A stretch of 36,422 nt of DNA from Bacteroidales bacterium (GCA_004554255.1 SFNC01000007.1:1-36422); one strand, 5' to 3'; shown: positions 1-8,404, counted from the first letter of the stretch. Notes: generated by a model not told the origin, from the letters alone. Numbers and translations are program-made.

Positions 1-49
1 AGATATTAGATCCTAAGTCTAACGCGGCTACCAATTACGCCACGCGCGC
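1..49 (-). tRNA. tRNA-Leu (anticodon UAG), 5' part only
   Basis: Read on the minus strand, the sequence starts with a 7-nt acceptor arm (GCGCGCG, 49-43), then TG, a D-arm with the TTGGTAG pattern, and an anticodon stem-loop with arms TTAGA/TCTAA around loop CTTAGGA. The anticodon is UAG at 15-13, which gives leucine. The window edge cuts the gene just after the anticodon stem, so the variable arm, T-arm and 3' end are not visible. A -7 promoter box lies ten bases upstream. Confidence 0.85.
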
Positions 50-58
50 TTACGGCTG

Positions 59-66
59 CAAAGGTA
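59..66 (-). promoter_or_regulatory. -7 promoter box of tRNA-Leu
   Basis: TACCTTTG on the minus strand matches the Bacteroidota -7 consensus TAnnTTTG. It lies ten bases upstream of the first tRNA base. A possible TTG (-33) lies 22 bases further upstream (plus-strand CAA at 89-91). Confidence 0.65.
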
Positions 67-110
67 CAAAAATTACTTTAACAATCAGCAATTTTCATAA
101 AATATTTTGG

Positions 111-1082
111 TCAGCGGGAGTTTACCCGCATGCTGTGACGCCGCGAGAGCCAGTCGCCGAACCATAGGCCGAAGATAATAAGGGCGCATCCGATAATGCC
201 GATGGCCGTTATCTGTTCATCGAGGATAAAGAATGCCGCAACCATCGTTATAGGCGTCTGGAAGTACATGTAATTGTTAGCCGTGATTGCACCGAGAGAC
301 TTTACGCTGACAGACCACAGCAGGTAGGCGCCCATGGATGCTCCCAGGCTCAGGAACAGCAGGTTAAGCAGCGCGTCGTAGTTGCAGAACCACAGCAGCG
401 GGTCGTGCAGATTACCGGGCATGATAACCATCAGCGGCAACGCTGTAACCACGCCGTAAAAGAATGTCTTGCGGGTAATGTACCATACGTCGTAGTTGGC
501 ACTCAGTCGCCTCAGTATCAGGCTGTAAATAGCCCATGACAGTGCCGCGCCGATGGACAGGAAGTCACCGAGGGGATTAACCTCCAGCTCCGTGGCCGAA
601 TTGAATATCACACATGCCACACCGCCGAAAGCTATTGCCGAACCAAGCAATATCCGCCAGTCAAGCCGCGAGTTTTTATAGAGAAATCCGGAGATGAGCA
701 CCGTCAGCAACGGGGACAGCGAGGTCAGCAGCGAAACGTCGGTCGACGATACTACCTGCAGCGCCGTATTCTCGGCAATAAAGTAAATGGAACCGGCAGC
801 GACTCCGCATCCGCAGAACATCAGCTCGTCGCGCCAGGAATGGGAACGGAAGCGTTTGTGGCTTATGGCAAGTACAAGTAAATAGGCAATGGTAAATCGG
901 TAAATATATAATTCCACTGTACCCATGTGGGTGCCCATGCGGTCGCCGTCCAGCAAAAAAGAGGACGATACAAAAGAAAGGCCCCACATAGTCACACAGA
1001 CTACGGCCGCTATGTGTGCTAAGATAAAGGAGCGCTTAGGCTTTACAAGAGTATAACTGTTTGAGTCATGGGCAGATGTCAT
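111..1082 (-). CDS. EamA/DMT-family permease (10 TM)
   Basis: This is an inner-membrane protein of the drug/metabolite transporter superfamily with two EamA repeats and about ten hydrophobic helices. The first repeat includes a GGxxFxx-like 'WGLSFVSSSFLL' start and the run 'SLLTSLSPLLTVLISG'; the second carries 'LSIGAALSWAIYSLILRR'. The usual length is about 300 residues; the ATG at 1082 gives 323. An in-frame ATG at 1154 would add 24 polar residues, but a -7 box at 1162-1169 would then leave almost no leader, so 1082 is preferred. The substrate (amino acid, metabolite or drug efflux) cannot be told. The family is clear from the helix pattern; the function stays general. Confidence 0.82.
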   Translation of the reverse strand: MTSAHDSNSYTLVKPKRSFILAHIAAVVCVTMWGLSFVSSSFLLDGDRMGTHMGTVELYIYRFTIAYLLVLAISHKRFRSHSWRDELMFCGCGVAAGSIYFIAENTALQVVSSTDVSLLTSLSPLLTVLISGFLYKNSRLDWRILLGSAIAFGGVACVIFNSATELEVNPLGDFLSIGAALSWAIYSLILRRLSANYDVWYITRKTFFYGVVTALPLMVIMPGNLHDPLLWFCNYDALLNLLFLSLGASMGAYLLWSVSVKSLGAITANNYMYFQTPITMVAAFFILDEQITAIGIIGCALIIFGLWFGDWLSRRHSMRVNSR

Positions 1083-1161
1083 AAAAAGGTAATTTGGTTC
1101 GACAATGGTGCGGCGATGCGTCGCCGCGGATGTCGTAGGGTAGGGAGGCGGCATCCATTTG

Positions 1162-1169
1162 CAAATTTA
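1162..1169 (-). promoter_or_regulatory. -7 box of the EamA permease gene
   Basis: TAAATTTG on the minus strand fits TAnnTTTG. Transcription would begin near 1157, which supports the downstream ATG at 1082 as the true start and gives a leader of about 75 nt. Confidence 0.5.
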
Positions 1170-1214
1170 ATATAAATTATTCGCGTGACAAAACAGAAAG
1201 ACAGTTTTTTTTGT

Positions 1215-1222
1215 TAACTTTG
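1215..1222 (+). promoter_or_regulatory. -7 box of the OmpA-like lipoprotein gene
   Basis: TAACTTTG fits TAnnTTTG. The leader to the ATG at 1314 would be about 85 nt. I see no good TTG at the -33 position. Confidence 0.55.
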
Positions 1223-1313
1223 CATATCAAAGGTGTGCCACAGCACAATCCGTAGCTGTTGTTAAGCCTTATTACAGAATTACATACATACAAACCTAAA
1301 ACACTTTTACAAC

Positions 1314-2015
1314 ATGAAGATTTTTAAATTTGCGTTGATAGCCTTGGTAGCCGCAGGGCTTTTGGCCGGCGAAACAGCATGTTCATCCATGACCAACACC
1401 GGTAAGGGCGCTCTTATCGGCGGTGGCGGCGGTGCCGGTCTCGGTGCCGGTCTCGGCGCACTCATCGGCGGCGGCAAAGGTGCCGGCATCGGTGCGGCAA
1501 TCGGTGCCGCTGTAGGTACAGGTGCCGGTGTGCTCATCGGCCGCAAGATGGACAAACAGCAGAAAGAACTGGAAGAACAGCTGAAACAGCAGGCAAAGGT
1601 CGAGCAGACTACCGACCAGAACGGCCTCCAGGCCATTAAGGTTACCTTCGACGGCGGAATCCTTTTCGCAACCGGAAAGTATAACCTCACGGAAACAGCT
1701 CGCGCTGCCCTCACTAAATTCGCTGTAAACCTCATGCAGAACCCCGACACCAACGTGCAGATTTTCGGTTACACCGACAATACCGGCAGCATGCAGGTTA
1801 ACACCACCCTCTCCAATCAGCGTGCCAATGCCGTGCGTAACTATCTGATGCAGTGCGGCGTACCCGGCGAGCGTCTCTCGGCTAATGGTATTCCTATGGC
1901 CGACTATGTCGCCAGCAACGACACTCCCGAAGGCCGTGCCCTTAACCGCCGCGTAGAAATTTACATCACCGCTAACCAGGCCATGATTCAGCAGGCCGAA
2001 CAGCAGGCTCGCTAA
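1314..2015 (+). CDS. OmpA-family lipoprotein with glycine zipper
   Basis: A predicted outer-membrane lipoprotein that would anchor the envelope to peptidoglycan. Residues 1-22 form a signal peptide ending in a loose lipobox (E-T-A-C, lipidated Cys23). Residues about 30-77 are a glycine-zipper segment with repeated GAGxG/GxxxG units, probably a membrane-inserted helical hairpin. A short charged, Gln-rich helix (80-97) leads to an OmpA C-terminal domain at about 105-220. That domain holds the peptidoglycan-binding core with Asp155 ('GYTDNTGS') and Arg170 ('LSNQRANAV'), the equivalents of the DAP-contacting Asp and Arg of OmpA, and ends with 'NRRVEI'. The length of 233 residues is normal for the YiaD/Pal-like group. 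It is monocistronic, with its own promoter and a strong terminator. Confidence 0.9.
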   Translation: MKIFKFALIALVAAGLLAGETACSSMTNTGKGALIGGGGGAGLGAGLGALIGGGKGAGIGAAIGAAVGTGAGVLIGRKMDKQQKELEEQLKQQAKVEQTTDQNGLQAIKVTFDGGILFATGKYNLTETARAALTKFAVNLMQNPDTNVQIFGYTDNTGSMQVNTTLSNQRANAVRNYLMQCGVPGERLSANGIPMADYVASNDTPEGRALNRRVEIYITANQAMIQQAEQQAR

Positions 2016-2035
2016 TCACGCCAAATCCCTAACCC

Positions 2036-2077
2036 CATGAAAATAGGCTGCACTGAATGGTGCAGCCTATTTTCATG
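2036..2077. terminator. Bidirectional terminator, 18-bp perfect stem
   Basis: The arms 2036-2053 and 2060-2077 are perfectly complementary over 18 bases with a 6-nt loop (TGAATG). The arm ends are A/T-rich (ATGAAAATA / TATTTTCAT), so each strand reads a T-rich segment at its 3' end. It separates the convergent OmpA-like and AlkD-like genes, and its right arm overlaps the TGA stop of the minus-strand gene at 2073-2075. Confidence 0.85.
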
Positions 2078-2639
2078 ATTCTTCTAAGAAGAAGTCGGCC
2101 TCATCCGCCAACAGGGCCGCGGTCCTTGCGGTGAGCGGGTCTTTGCGCTCGGCCTCGGCGATGGCCAACTCCTTGGCCTTTAACGGGTTGGTGCTGACAA
2201 GATTAAACATCAGCCGCAACGCGGTATATCGCTGCAACGGCTTTTCGGAATCCTTGAAGCGGTCTATTATGGAGATGGCCGATGGCGTATGCCGTAACAG
2301 TCGGTGGCACAAAATATCGGCTTCCTCAGGACAAATGACCGATTCAACCATCCGCTTGGCGGCTTCAGCCGTGACATTGCCGGCATCCATCAGCATGGGG
2401 GCCAAAAGGCGGCTCTCACGGGTAGACTCATTCTGCCACAGCAGGGCGGCAAGTGCATCGTCCTTGCCCGTGGCCTCGGCTACTTCGCGTAGCTGCGGCA
2501 AAGTAAGTCCGAAAATTATGGTATGAGGGTCGCCGGCACGGCGCAGTGTGTCGGCGATTATGCCGTTGCGCAATGCAAAAAATCTGCGTTTTACATTCTG
2601 AAAATCACTGAAGCGCGGGTTGTTCTGGGATAGGTCCAT
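2073..2639 (-). CDS. AlkD-like HEAT-repeat protein
   Basis: A helical protein of 188 residues resembling the DNA alkylation repair (AlkD) HEAT-repeat superfamily. Shared features are the 'FGLTLPQLREVAEA' segment, a following 'ALLWQNESTRESRLLAPML' helix pair (the LW...E.R.LA.ML pattern of AlkD) and a later 'EEADILCHRLL' segment. The Trp/Asp pair that forms the catalytic site in classical AlkD (a SWDxCD-type segment) appears as EEADILC, so glycosylase activity is doubtful. It may bind DNA without cutting base bonds. Start: ATG at 2639, about 20 nt downstream of a -7 box. The family call is moderately sure; the activity is not established. Confidence 0.6.
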   Translation of the reverse strand: MDLSQNNPRFSDFQNVKRRFFALRNGIIADTLRRAGDPHTIIFGLTLPQLREVAEATGKDDALAALLWQNESTRESRLLAPMLMDAGNVTAEAAKRMVESVICPEEADILCHRLLRHTPSAISIIDRFKDSEKPLQRYTALRLMFNLVSTNPLKAKELAIAEAERKDPLTARTAALLADEADFFLEES

Positions 2640-2662
2640 AATTGTTGATTCCGATTTTGCTG

Positions 2663-2670
2663 CAAAGGTA
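2663..2670 (-). promoter_or_regulatory. -7 box of the AlkD-like gene
   Basis: TACCTTTG on the minus strand fits TAnnTTTG and sits 24 bases upstream of the ATG. The same GCAAAGGTAC string recurs in front of other minus-strand genes in the window. Confidence 0.6.
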
Positions 2671-2732
2671 CAAAATTTTGGCGAACACCATCAGCGGTTC
2701 AGGTGTTATCTATGAAAAACAATAGTGAAATT

Positions 2733-3245
2733 ATGAAAAAGATAATGTTTTTAGGTGCGGCCATGCTGATTGCGGCATCGGCCATGGCAAAAGTGGAGAT
2801 ACCGGACTCGGTACAGCGTACTCTTTATCTGCAGGGTGGCCCGGGGATTGCAATCAGCGGCTCCCGGACAGTGGAGAATATGCCTGCTCCCGCACGTGAG
2901 TTCCTCACCAAATACTTCGGTTATGCGCTGGTCAGCGCGTGCCACGAGAATTTTGTGAAGGAGACTTATCATGTTGTTTTGTCCGATGGCACAACCATGA
3001 CGTTCAACCACGACGGCAAGGTCCGGGATATACACATGGCCTATAATATGTCTATTCCCGTAGCGGCACTTTCGGCCATTCTTCCGGAAAAAACCGTGAG
3101 CCATCTGCAGCAGGCAGGTGTGCTGGACGAGGTGACGGCAATAAAGGACGCCGGTAAAAACGGATTCGGAGTGGCGTTGCTGAACAGCATCCCGTCGGAA
3201 ATGATTTTCGACGTTGACGGCACTTTTGTGATAGTGGCCGGGTAA
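2733..3245 (+). CDS. Secreted PepSY-like (PF11396-type) protein
   Basis: A periplasmic protein of 170 residues from the chosen ATG. Residues 1-19 make a clean signal peptide ending A-S-A-M-A before KVEIPD. An in-frame ATG at 2712 would push the signal peptide inward, so 2733 is preferred. The mature part matches the PepSY-like family found widely in Bacteroidota: a 'MPAPAREFLTKYFGYAL' helix, then the strand motif 'YHVVLSDGTTMTFNHDGKV' with the hallmark LSDGT and F-x-x-D-G. Only about one and a half such repeats are present; the C-terminal part (about 105-165) looks like a degenerate second copy ending 'IFDVDGTFVIV'. Function is unknown; relatives are often near two-component systems, but none is seen here. 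Convergent with dxs, only 11 bp between stops. Confidence 0.72.
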   Translation: MKKIMFLGAAMLIAASAMAKVEIPDSVQRTLYLQGGPGIAISGSRTVENMPAPAREFLTKYFGYALVSACHENFVKETYHVVLSDGTTMTFNHDGKVRDIHMAYNMSIPVAALSAILPEKTVSHLQQAGVLDEVTAIKDAGKNGFGVALLNSIPSEMIFDVDGTFVIVAG

Positions 3246-3256
3246 CCGACTGTTAT

Positions 3257-5155
3257 TCAGGCGGTTGCCTCGGCAATTGTTTCGGCAATGGCCTTGGCAT
3301 CCAGCCCGCAAAGGTCGCGCAACTGAGCTATGGTGCCGTGATGCACGAATTTGTCGGGTATGCCTAATGTGCGCAAGGGCACATTTATACCGTTCTGCTT
3401 CATCCATGCGGCAACGGTCGCTCCGAGGCCGCCGGTAATGCTTCCGTCCTCAACAGTTATAATGGGGACGTTCATGGCTACCGCCTCTTTCAGGATGTCG
3501 GTGTCTATGGGCTTCAGGAACAGCATGTCGTAATGGGCTGCTGAAATCCCTTTTTCGGCGAGGGTCGCAATTGCTTTTGCGGCCTCGTCTTTTATGGGAC
3601 CGAGGGTTAGCACTACGGCATCGGTGCCGTCGGACAGCTTACGGCCTTTACCCACAGGTAGTTCCGTGAATGGTATCGCCGACGCGTCGCGGTCGGCCGA
3701 GCCTCTGGGGTAACGAATGGCGAAAGGCCCGTCCTCGCGCTGTATGGCGGTATATAGGAGGTTGCGGAGGCTCTCTGCGTCGGAGGGCGCGGAGATGGTC
3801 ATGCCCGGTATTACGTCTAAATATGCCAGGTCAAAAGCGCCATGGTGTGTCACGCCGTCCTCGCCTACAAGCCCTGCGCGGTCTATGGCAAAGACAACGG
3901 GCAGATGCTGGATGGCCACGTCGTGGATTATGCTGTCGTAGGCGCGTTGCAGAAAGCTGGAATATATGCCCACAACCGGCAGCAGTCCTTCTTTGGCAAG
4001 GCCGCCGGCAAAGGTAACGGCGTGGCCCTCGGAGATGCCCACGTCAAAAACACGGTCGGGGAATGCTTCCTGCATCACGGATATGGAGGTACCGGTGGGC
4101 ATGGCCGCGGTGATGGCGACAATGCGGGGATTCTCGGCGGCAAGCGCGGTGAGCGCCTGGCCGAAGACATCCTGATACTTCGGGACGGTGGAATTGCCGG
4201 TCTGTCTGACGCCGGTCTCCGGGTCAAATTTTCCCGGCGCGTGCCAGTTTGCGGGGTCGGCCTCGGCAGGTGCGTAGCCCTTGCCTTTTACGGTACGCAG
4301 GTGCAGGATTTTGGGGCCGTCCATGTCTTTTATCTCGTTGAAGACTTTTACGAGTTTTCGCACGTCGTGGCCGTCAAAAGGACCGAAATATCGTATGTTA
4401 AGTCCCTCGAAGATATTCTGTTGGCCGCCGATAAGGGACTTCATGGCATTGTTGAAACGCAGCACGAAACCCTTGCCGTTGTCGCCGATGAGGTGGATGC
4501 GGCGGAAGAAGCGGTAAACGTTGTACCTCAGGCTGTTATAGTGCTTTGAGGTGTTTATGTGTGCCAGATAAGAGTGTAACGACCCCACGTTTTTGTCAAT
4601 GGACATATCATTGTCGTTAAGGACAATCATAAGGTTGTTGGGGGTGTTGGCGGCATTGTTGAGGCCCTCGAAAGCCAGGCCGCCGCTAATGCTGGCGTCG
4701 CCGATTACGGCCACCGTGTGCCGTACTTTGTCATTGTCTTTAAGCCTGGCGGCCACAGACATGCCCAGCGCCGCCGAGATGGAATTAGAGGCGTGTCCGG
4801 CAGTAAATGTGTCGTAAGGGCTTTCCTCCGGGGTGGGGAATCCGCTTATTCCGCCCATCTTGCGGTTGCCGTGGAAGGCGTCGCGCCGTCCGGTCAGGAG
4901 TTTGTGGGCGTATGCCTGATGCCCAACGTCCCAGACTATACGGTCCTCCGGAGTATCCAACACATAATGCAGGGCCACGGTAATCTCCACGGAACCCATG
5001 CTGGATGCGAAATGCCCCGGGTTGCTACTGAGCTCTGTGATGAGGTACCGGCGTATCTCGGCACACAGCGTCGGCAGGCTTTCAACGTCAAGGCGGCGAA
5101 GGTCGGCGGGCGAGTCTATCCGGCTCAATAATGGGTATTTGTCGGCATCAATCAT
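3257..5155 (-). CDS. dxs: 1-deoxy-D-xylulose-5-phosphate synthase
   Basis: Dxs condenses pyruvate and glyceraldehyde 3-phosphate to DXP with thiamine diphosphate, the first step of the non-mevalonate isoprenoid pathway; it is cytosolic. The N-terminal domain shows 'DVGHQAYAHKLLTGRR' and 'TAGHASNSISAALG'. The ThDP/Mg site reads 'VIGDASISGGLAFEGLNNA' followed by 'IVLNDNDMSID'. The transketolase-like middle domain has 'FAIDRAGLVGEDGVTHHG'. The C-terminal domain closes with 'ITVEDGSITGGLGATVAAW'. From ATG 5155 the protein has 632 residues, normal for Dxs. The frame stays open to 5236, but a -7 box at 5179-5186 lies downstream of that point, so 5155 is the supported start. Divergent from valS. Confidence 0.96.
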   Translation of the reverse strand: MIDADKYPLLSRIDSPADLRRLDVESLPTLCAEIRRYLITELSSNPGHFASSMGSVEITVALHYVLDTPEDRIVWDVGHQAYAHKLLTGRRDAFHGNRKMGGISGFPTPEESPYDTFTAGHASNSISAALGMSVAARLKDNDKVRHTVAVIGDASISGGLAFEGLNNAANTPNNLMIVLNDNDMSIDKNVGSLHSYLAHINTSKHYNSLRYNVYRFFRRIHLIGDNGKGFVLRFNNAMKSLIGGQQNIFEGLNIRYFGPFDGHDVRKLVKVFNEIKDMDGPKILHLRTVKGKGYAPAEADPANWHAPGKFDPETGVRQTGNSTVPKYQDVFGQALTALAAENPRIVAITAAMPTGTSISVMQEAFPDRVFDVGISEGHAVTFAGGLAKEGLLPVVGIYSSFLQRAYDSIIHDVAIQHLPVVFAIDRAGLVGEDGVTHHGAFDLAYLDVIPGMTISAPSDAESLRNLLYTAIQREDGPFAIRYPRGSADRDASAIPFTELPVGKGRKLSDGTDAVVLTLGPIKDEAAKAIATLAEKGISAAHYDMLFLKPIDTDILKEAVAMNVPIITVEDGSITGGLGATVAAWMKQNGINVPLRTLGIPDKFVHHGTIAQLRDLCGLDAKAIAETIAEATA

Positions 5156-5178
5156 CTGTATTTGACAATTTAGGCATG

Positions 5179-5186
5179 CAAAGGTA
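5179..5186 (-). promoter_or_regulatory. -7 box of dxs
   Basis: TACCTTTG on the minus strand, 23 bases upstream of the dxs ATG. It forms one arm of an inverted repeat (CAAAGGTAC / GTACCTTTG) with the valS box. Confidence 0.65.
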
Positions 5187-5208
5187 CGATTTTTTCGTGA
5201 AAAAGTTG

Positions 5209-5216
5209 TACCTTTG
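5209..5216 (+). promoter_or_regulatory. -7 box of valS and the downstream unit
   Basis: TACCTTTG, the second arm of the inverted repeat shared with the dxs promoter; 22 bases separate the two boxes. The valS leader would be about 45 nt and AT-rich. Confidence 0.65.
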
Positions 5217-5265
5217 TACGATAAATTCAGACACATCTATATATATAATCATAAACATAATTGCA

Positions 5266-7911
5266 ATGAACACAATAGCGTCCAAGTATGAACCCGGTCA
5301 GGTTGAGGAAAAATGGTACGAGTATTGGATGGAACACAGACTGTTCCACAGCGAGCCGGATGGCCGCGAGCCATATACCATCGTAATCCCGCCACCAAAT
5401 GTGACCGGCATCCTGCACATGGGCCACATGCTTAACAACACTATACAGGATGTATTGGTACGCCGCGCCCGCATGCAGGGCAAAAACGCCCTGTGGGTAC
5501 CCGGTACGGACCACGCTTCCATCTCCACAGAAACCAAGGTTATAGCCAAGCTCGCTGCCGAGGGCATCAAGAAAACCGACCTTACGCGCGAGCAGTTCCT
5601 GGAGCATGCCTGGGACTGGACACACAAGCATGGCGGTATAATCCTGCAGCAGCTGCGCAAACTTGGTGCTTCGTGCGACTGGGACCGCACCGCGTTCACC
5701 ATGGACGAGGAGCGCAGCAAGGCCGTAGTGAAAGTATTTGTGGACCTGTACAAGAAAGGCCTCATATACCGCGGTCTGCGTATGGTGAACTGGGACCCCG
5801 TGAACCGTACCGCCATCTCGGACGATGAAGTGTTCTACGAGCAGGAGCAGTCCAAACTCTATTACCTGCGCTATTATGTGGCAGACGACCCCGAGGGCCG
5901 TTACGCCGTTGTGGCCACTACCCGCCCCGAAACCATCATGGGCGATACCGCAATGTGCATAAACCCCAAAGACCCCAAGAATCAGTGGCTTAAGGGCAAA
6001 AAGGTGATTGTGCCCCTGGTTAACCGCGTGATTCCCGTTATCGAGGACCGATATGTGGACATTGAGTTCGGTACCGGTTGTCTTAAGGTGACTCCCGCGC
6101 ATGACAAGAACGACAACATGCTGGGTAAGAAGCACAATCTGGAGACCATTGACATCTTCAACGAGGACGCTACTGTCAGCGAGGCTGCCGGAATGTATGT
6201 GGGCATGGACCGTTTTGATGTTCGCAAGCAGATAGAAAAGGACCTCGCCGAGGCCGGCCTGATGGAAAAGGTTGAGGACTATGTTAACAATGTAGGCCTC
6301 AGCGAGCGCACTAAGGCGCCCATTGAACCCCGCCTGTCCATGCAGTGGTTCGTGAACATGAAGCACTTTGCCGAGCGTTGCCTCTCGCCCGTTATGGATA
6401 ACGAGATTAAATTCGTGCCCGAGAAATACAAAAACACTTACCGTGTATGGCTCGAGAACATCCAGGACTGGTGCATCAGCCGTCAGCTGTGGTGGGGACA
6501 CCGCATCCCGGCATGGTACTACACTGCTCCCGACGGCAGCGAACAGTTCGCTGTGGCCGAAAACAAAGAAGAAGCACTTTTGGTGGCTCGCGAGCAGTCC
6601 GGCAATGACGCTCTGCAGCTCGATGATCTCACTCAGGACGAGGGCGCACTGGACACCTGGTTCTCGTCGTGGCTGTGGCCCATCACTCTGTTCGACGGTA
6701 TCAACAACCCCGGTAACGAGGAAATAAAATATTACTATCCTACAACCACCCTTGTCACCGGTCCGGACATTATTTTCTTCTGGGTGGCCCGAATGATTTT
6801 CGCCGGTTACGAATATGTCGGCGAAATGCCCTTCAAGAATGTTTATTTCACCGGTATCGTGCGCGATGCTCTCGGCCGCAAGATGTCCAAGAGCCTCGGC
6901 AACAGCCCTGACCCGCTGGATCTTATCGCCACTTATGGCGCCGACGGCGTGCGTATGGGCATGATGCTCTCGGCTCCTGCCGGAAATGACATCCTTTACG
7001 ATGACAAGCTGTGCGAGCAGGGACGTAATTTCTGCAACAAACTGTGGAATGCTTTCCGCCTGGTAAAGGGCTGGGAGGTAGACCGCGAGGCCGCGCAGCC
7101 CGTAGTCTGCGCCGGAGCCGACAAGTGGTTCGCGGCAAAGATGAGCGCCGCCATCACGGAAATCAACGACCTGTTCGATAAGTTCCGCATTTCCGAGGCG
7201 CTGATGGCCGTTTACCGTCTGGTGCGCGACGAGTTCTCGTCATGGTATCTGGAAATGGTGAAACCCGCTTACGGTCAGCCTGTTGACGGAAAGACTTACG
7301 ACACTGTCCTCAACTACTTTGACGCTCTGTTGCGTCTGCTGCACCCCTTCATGCCTTTCATCACCGAGGAACTGTGGCAGCATATCGCCGACCGCAGGGA
7401 GGGCGAATCCATCATGTACGCAATGATGCCCGAGGCAGCAGAATACGACCCCGCAGTCACTTCAGCCATGGAGATGGCCAAGGAGATTGTCTCGGGAGTA
7501 CGCGCCGTCCGCGCCTCCAAGAACATCTCGCCCAAAGAGGCTCTGTCGCTGAACGTTGTGGGCGTGAAACTCCCCGACGATGTCCGCAAGGACATTATCT
7601 GCAAGCTGGCAAACGTGAGCGCAATAGCCGAGGCTGCCGATAAGGATGCCGCCGCCGCTCAGTTCATGGTAGGCACTGTGGAATTCAATGTTCCCGTCAC
7701 TTCAAATATTGACGTGGAGGCCGAGCTGGAGCGCCTCAACAAGGACCTCGCATATTATCAGGGATTCCTAAAGAGCGTGGAAAAGAAACTGTCCAACGAG
7801 CGTTTCGTTAACAACGCACCCGCGGCTGTAGTAGAAGCCGAGCGCCGCAAACAGGCCGATGCCACATCAAAAATCGCCTCTATCCAGGCTTCGATTGCCG
7901 CTCTCAGCTGA
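5266..7911 (+). CDS. valS: Valyl-tRNA synthetase
   Basis: A class I aminoacyl-tRNA synthetase that charges tRNA-Val with valine. The HIGH signature is in 'PPNVTGILHMGHMLN' near the N-terminus and KMSKS in 'GRKMSKSLGNSPDPLDL'. The editing (CP1) domain lies between, with 'VVATTRPETIMGDTAM' and 'KVTPAHDKND'. The C-terminus has the anticodon-binding helical domain ('LLHPFMPFITEELWQ') and a coiled-coil arm that begins 'VEAELERLNKDLAYYQ'. From ATG 5266 it has 881 residues, the expected length. The frame is open further upstream to 5131, but that part runs through the promoter and dxs, so it is rejected. It is the first gene of a seven-gene string with gaps of 1-34 bp. Confidence 0.97.
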   Translation: MNTIASKYEPGQVEEKWYEYWMEHRLFHSEPDGREPYTIVIPPPNVTGILHMGHMLNNTIQDVLVRRARMQGKNALWVPGTDHASISTETKVIAKLAAEGIKKTDLTREQFLEHAWDWTHKHGGIILQQLRKLGASCDWDRTAFTMDEERSKAVVKVFVDLYKKGLIYRGLRMVNWDPVNRTAISDDEVFYEQEQSKLYYLRYYVADDPEGRYAVVATTRPETIMGDTAMCINPKDPKNQWLKGKKVIVPLVNRVIPVIEDRYVDIEFGTGCLKVTPAHDKNDNMLGKKHNLETIDIFNEDATVSEAAGMYVGMDRFDVRKQIEKDLAEAGLMEKVEDYVNNVGLSERTKAPIEPRLSMQWFVNMKHFAERCLSPVMDNEIKFVPEKYKNTYRVWLENIQDWCISRQLWWGHRIPAWYYTAPDGSEQFAVAENKEEALLVAREQSGNDALQLDDLTQDEGALDTWFSSWLWPITLFDGINNPGNEEIKYYYPTTTLVTGPDIIFFWVARMIFAGYEYVGEMPFKNVYFTGIVRDALGRKMSKSLGNSPDPLDLIATYGADGVRMGMMLSAPAGNDILYDDKLCEQGRNFCNKLWNAFRLVKGWEVDREAAQPVVCAGADKWFAAKMSAAITEINDLFDKFRISEALMAVYRLVRDEFSSWYLEMVKPAYGQPVDGKTYDTVLNYFDALLRLLHPFMPFITEELWQHIADRREGESIMYAMMPEAAEYDPAVTSAMEMAKEIVSGVRAVRASKNISPKEALSLNVVGVKLPDDVRKDIICKLANVSAIAEAADKDAAAAQFMVGTVEFNVPVTSNIDVEAELERLNKDLAYYQGFLKSVEKKLSNERFVNNAPAAVVEAERRKQADATSKIASIQASIAALS

Positions 7912-7945
7912 TTCATATAGTATTAAATGTTTTATATAACCTAAT

Positions 7946-8404
7946 ATGCTTAAAAGATTTTATCTCCTCCTAATCGCCGCCGTTCTCGCCGTTGGTACAG
8001 CCATGGCTCAGGACGCAATACGCTGGCGCACAACGGTGAAAATGACCTCGGATACCGAGGGTGTCCTCACTGTACGCGCCCTTGTTGCCGACGGCTGGCA
8101 TCTTTATGGCACCAAACTCCCCAAGGGAGGTCCCAAACCCACTGTCCTTGACTTCTCCAAAAGTGTGGGCGTCAAGTTCCTCGAGGGATTCAAGGCCTCG
8201 GAGGCTCCTGTCACAAAACAGGATCCCACTTTCGGTATGGCTCTGACTTTCTGGGGCAAGAATGTCTCGTTTACACGCCGTTTCCGCCTCACGGGCGCAA
8301 AAGACAAAGTAGCCATAAACGGCTCGATAACCTTTATGGGCTGTAACGACGAGACTTGTCTGCCGCCGAAAACCATTCCTGTGGTAAACTTAAAGATTAA
8401 GTAA
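7946..8404 (+). CDS. Free-standing DsbD-alpha-like periplasmic protein
   Basis: A secreted protein of 152 residues whose mature part is one DsbD N-terminal (alpha) immunoglobulin-like domain. The signal peptide covers residues 1-21 (ending TAMA-Q). The body shows the family's 'DGWHLYG' strand and the cysteine pair Cys133/Cys138 in 'CNDETCLPPKT', matching the redox-active CxxxxCxPP element of DsbD-alpha. It lacks the membrane and thioredoxin domains. The next gene, 20 bp downstream, is a full DsbD that carries its own alpha domain, so this one probably acts as an extra periplasmic acceptor of electrons from DsbD or as a dedicated relay. The domain call is sure; the partner is inferred from position. 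Confidence 0.82.
   Translation: MLKRFYLLLIAAVLAVGTAMAQDAIRWRTTVKMTSDTEGVLTVRALVADGWHLYGTKLPKGGPKPTVLDFSKSVGVKFLEGFKASEAPVTKQDPTFGMALTFWGKNVSFTRRFRLTGAKDKVAINGSITFMGCNDETCLPPKTIPVVNLKIK

Noticed and set aside
1420..1530. A DNA tandem repeat in the OmpA-like gene
   Set aside because: The repetitive GGTGCCGG pattern is explained by the Gly/Ala glycine-zipper coding sequence.
5131..5265. An N-terminal extension of ValS by 45 residues
   Set aside because: The extension crosses the divergent promoter and the start of dxs and does not resemble ValS.
5227..6501. A 424-codon minus-strand frame antisense to valS
   Set aside because: valS is unmistakable on the plus strand; the antisense frame shows no family features and starts inside valS.
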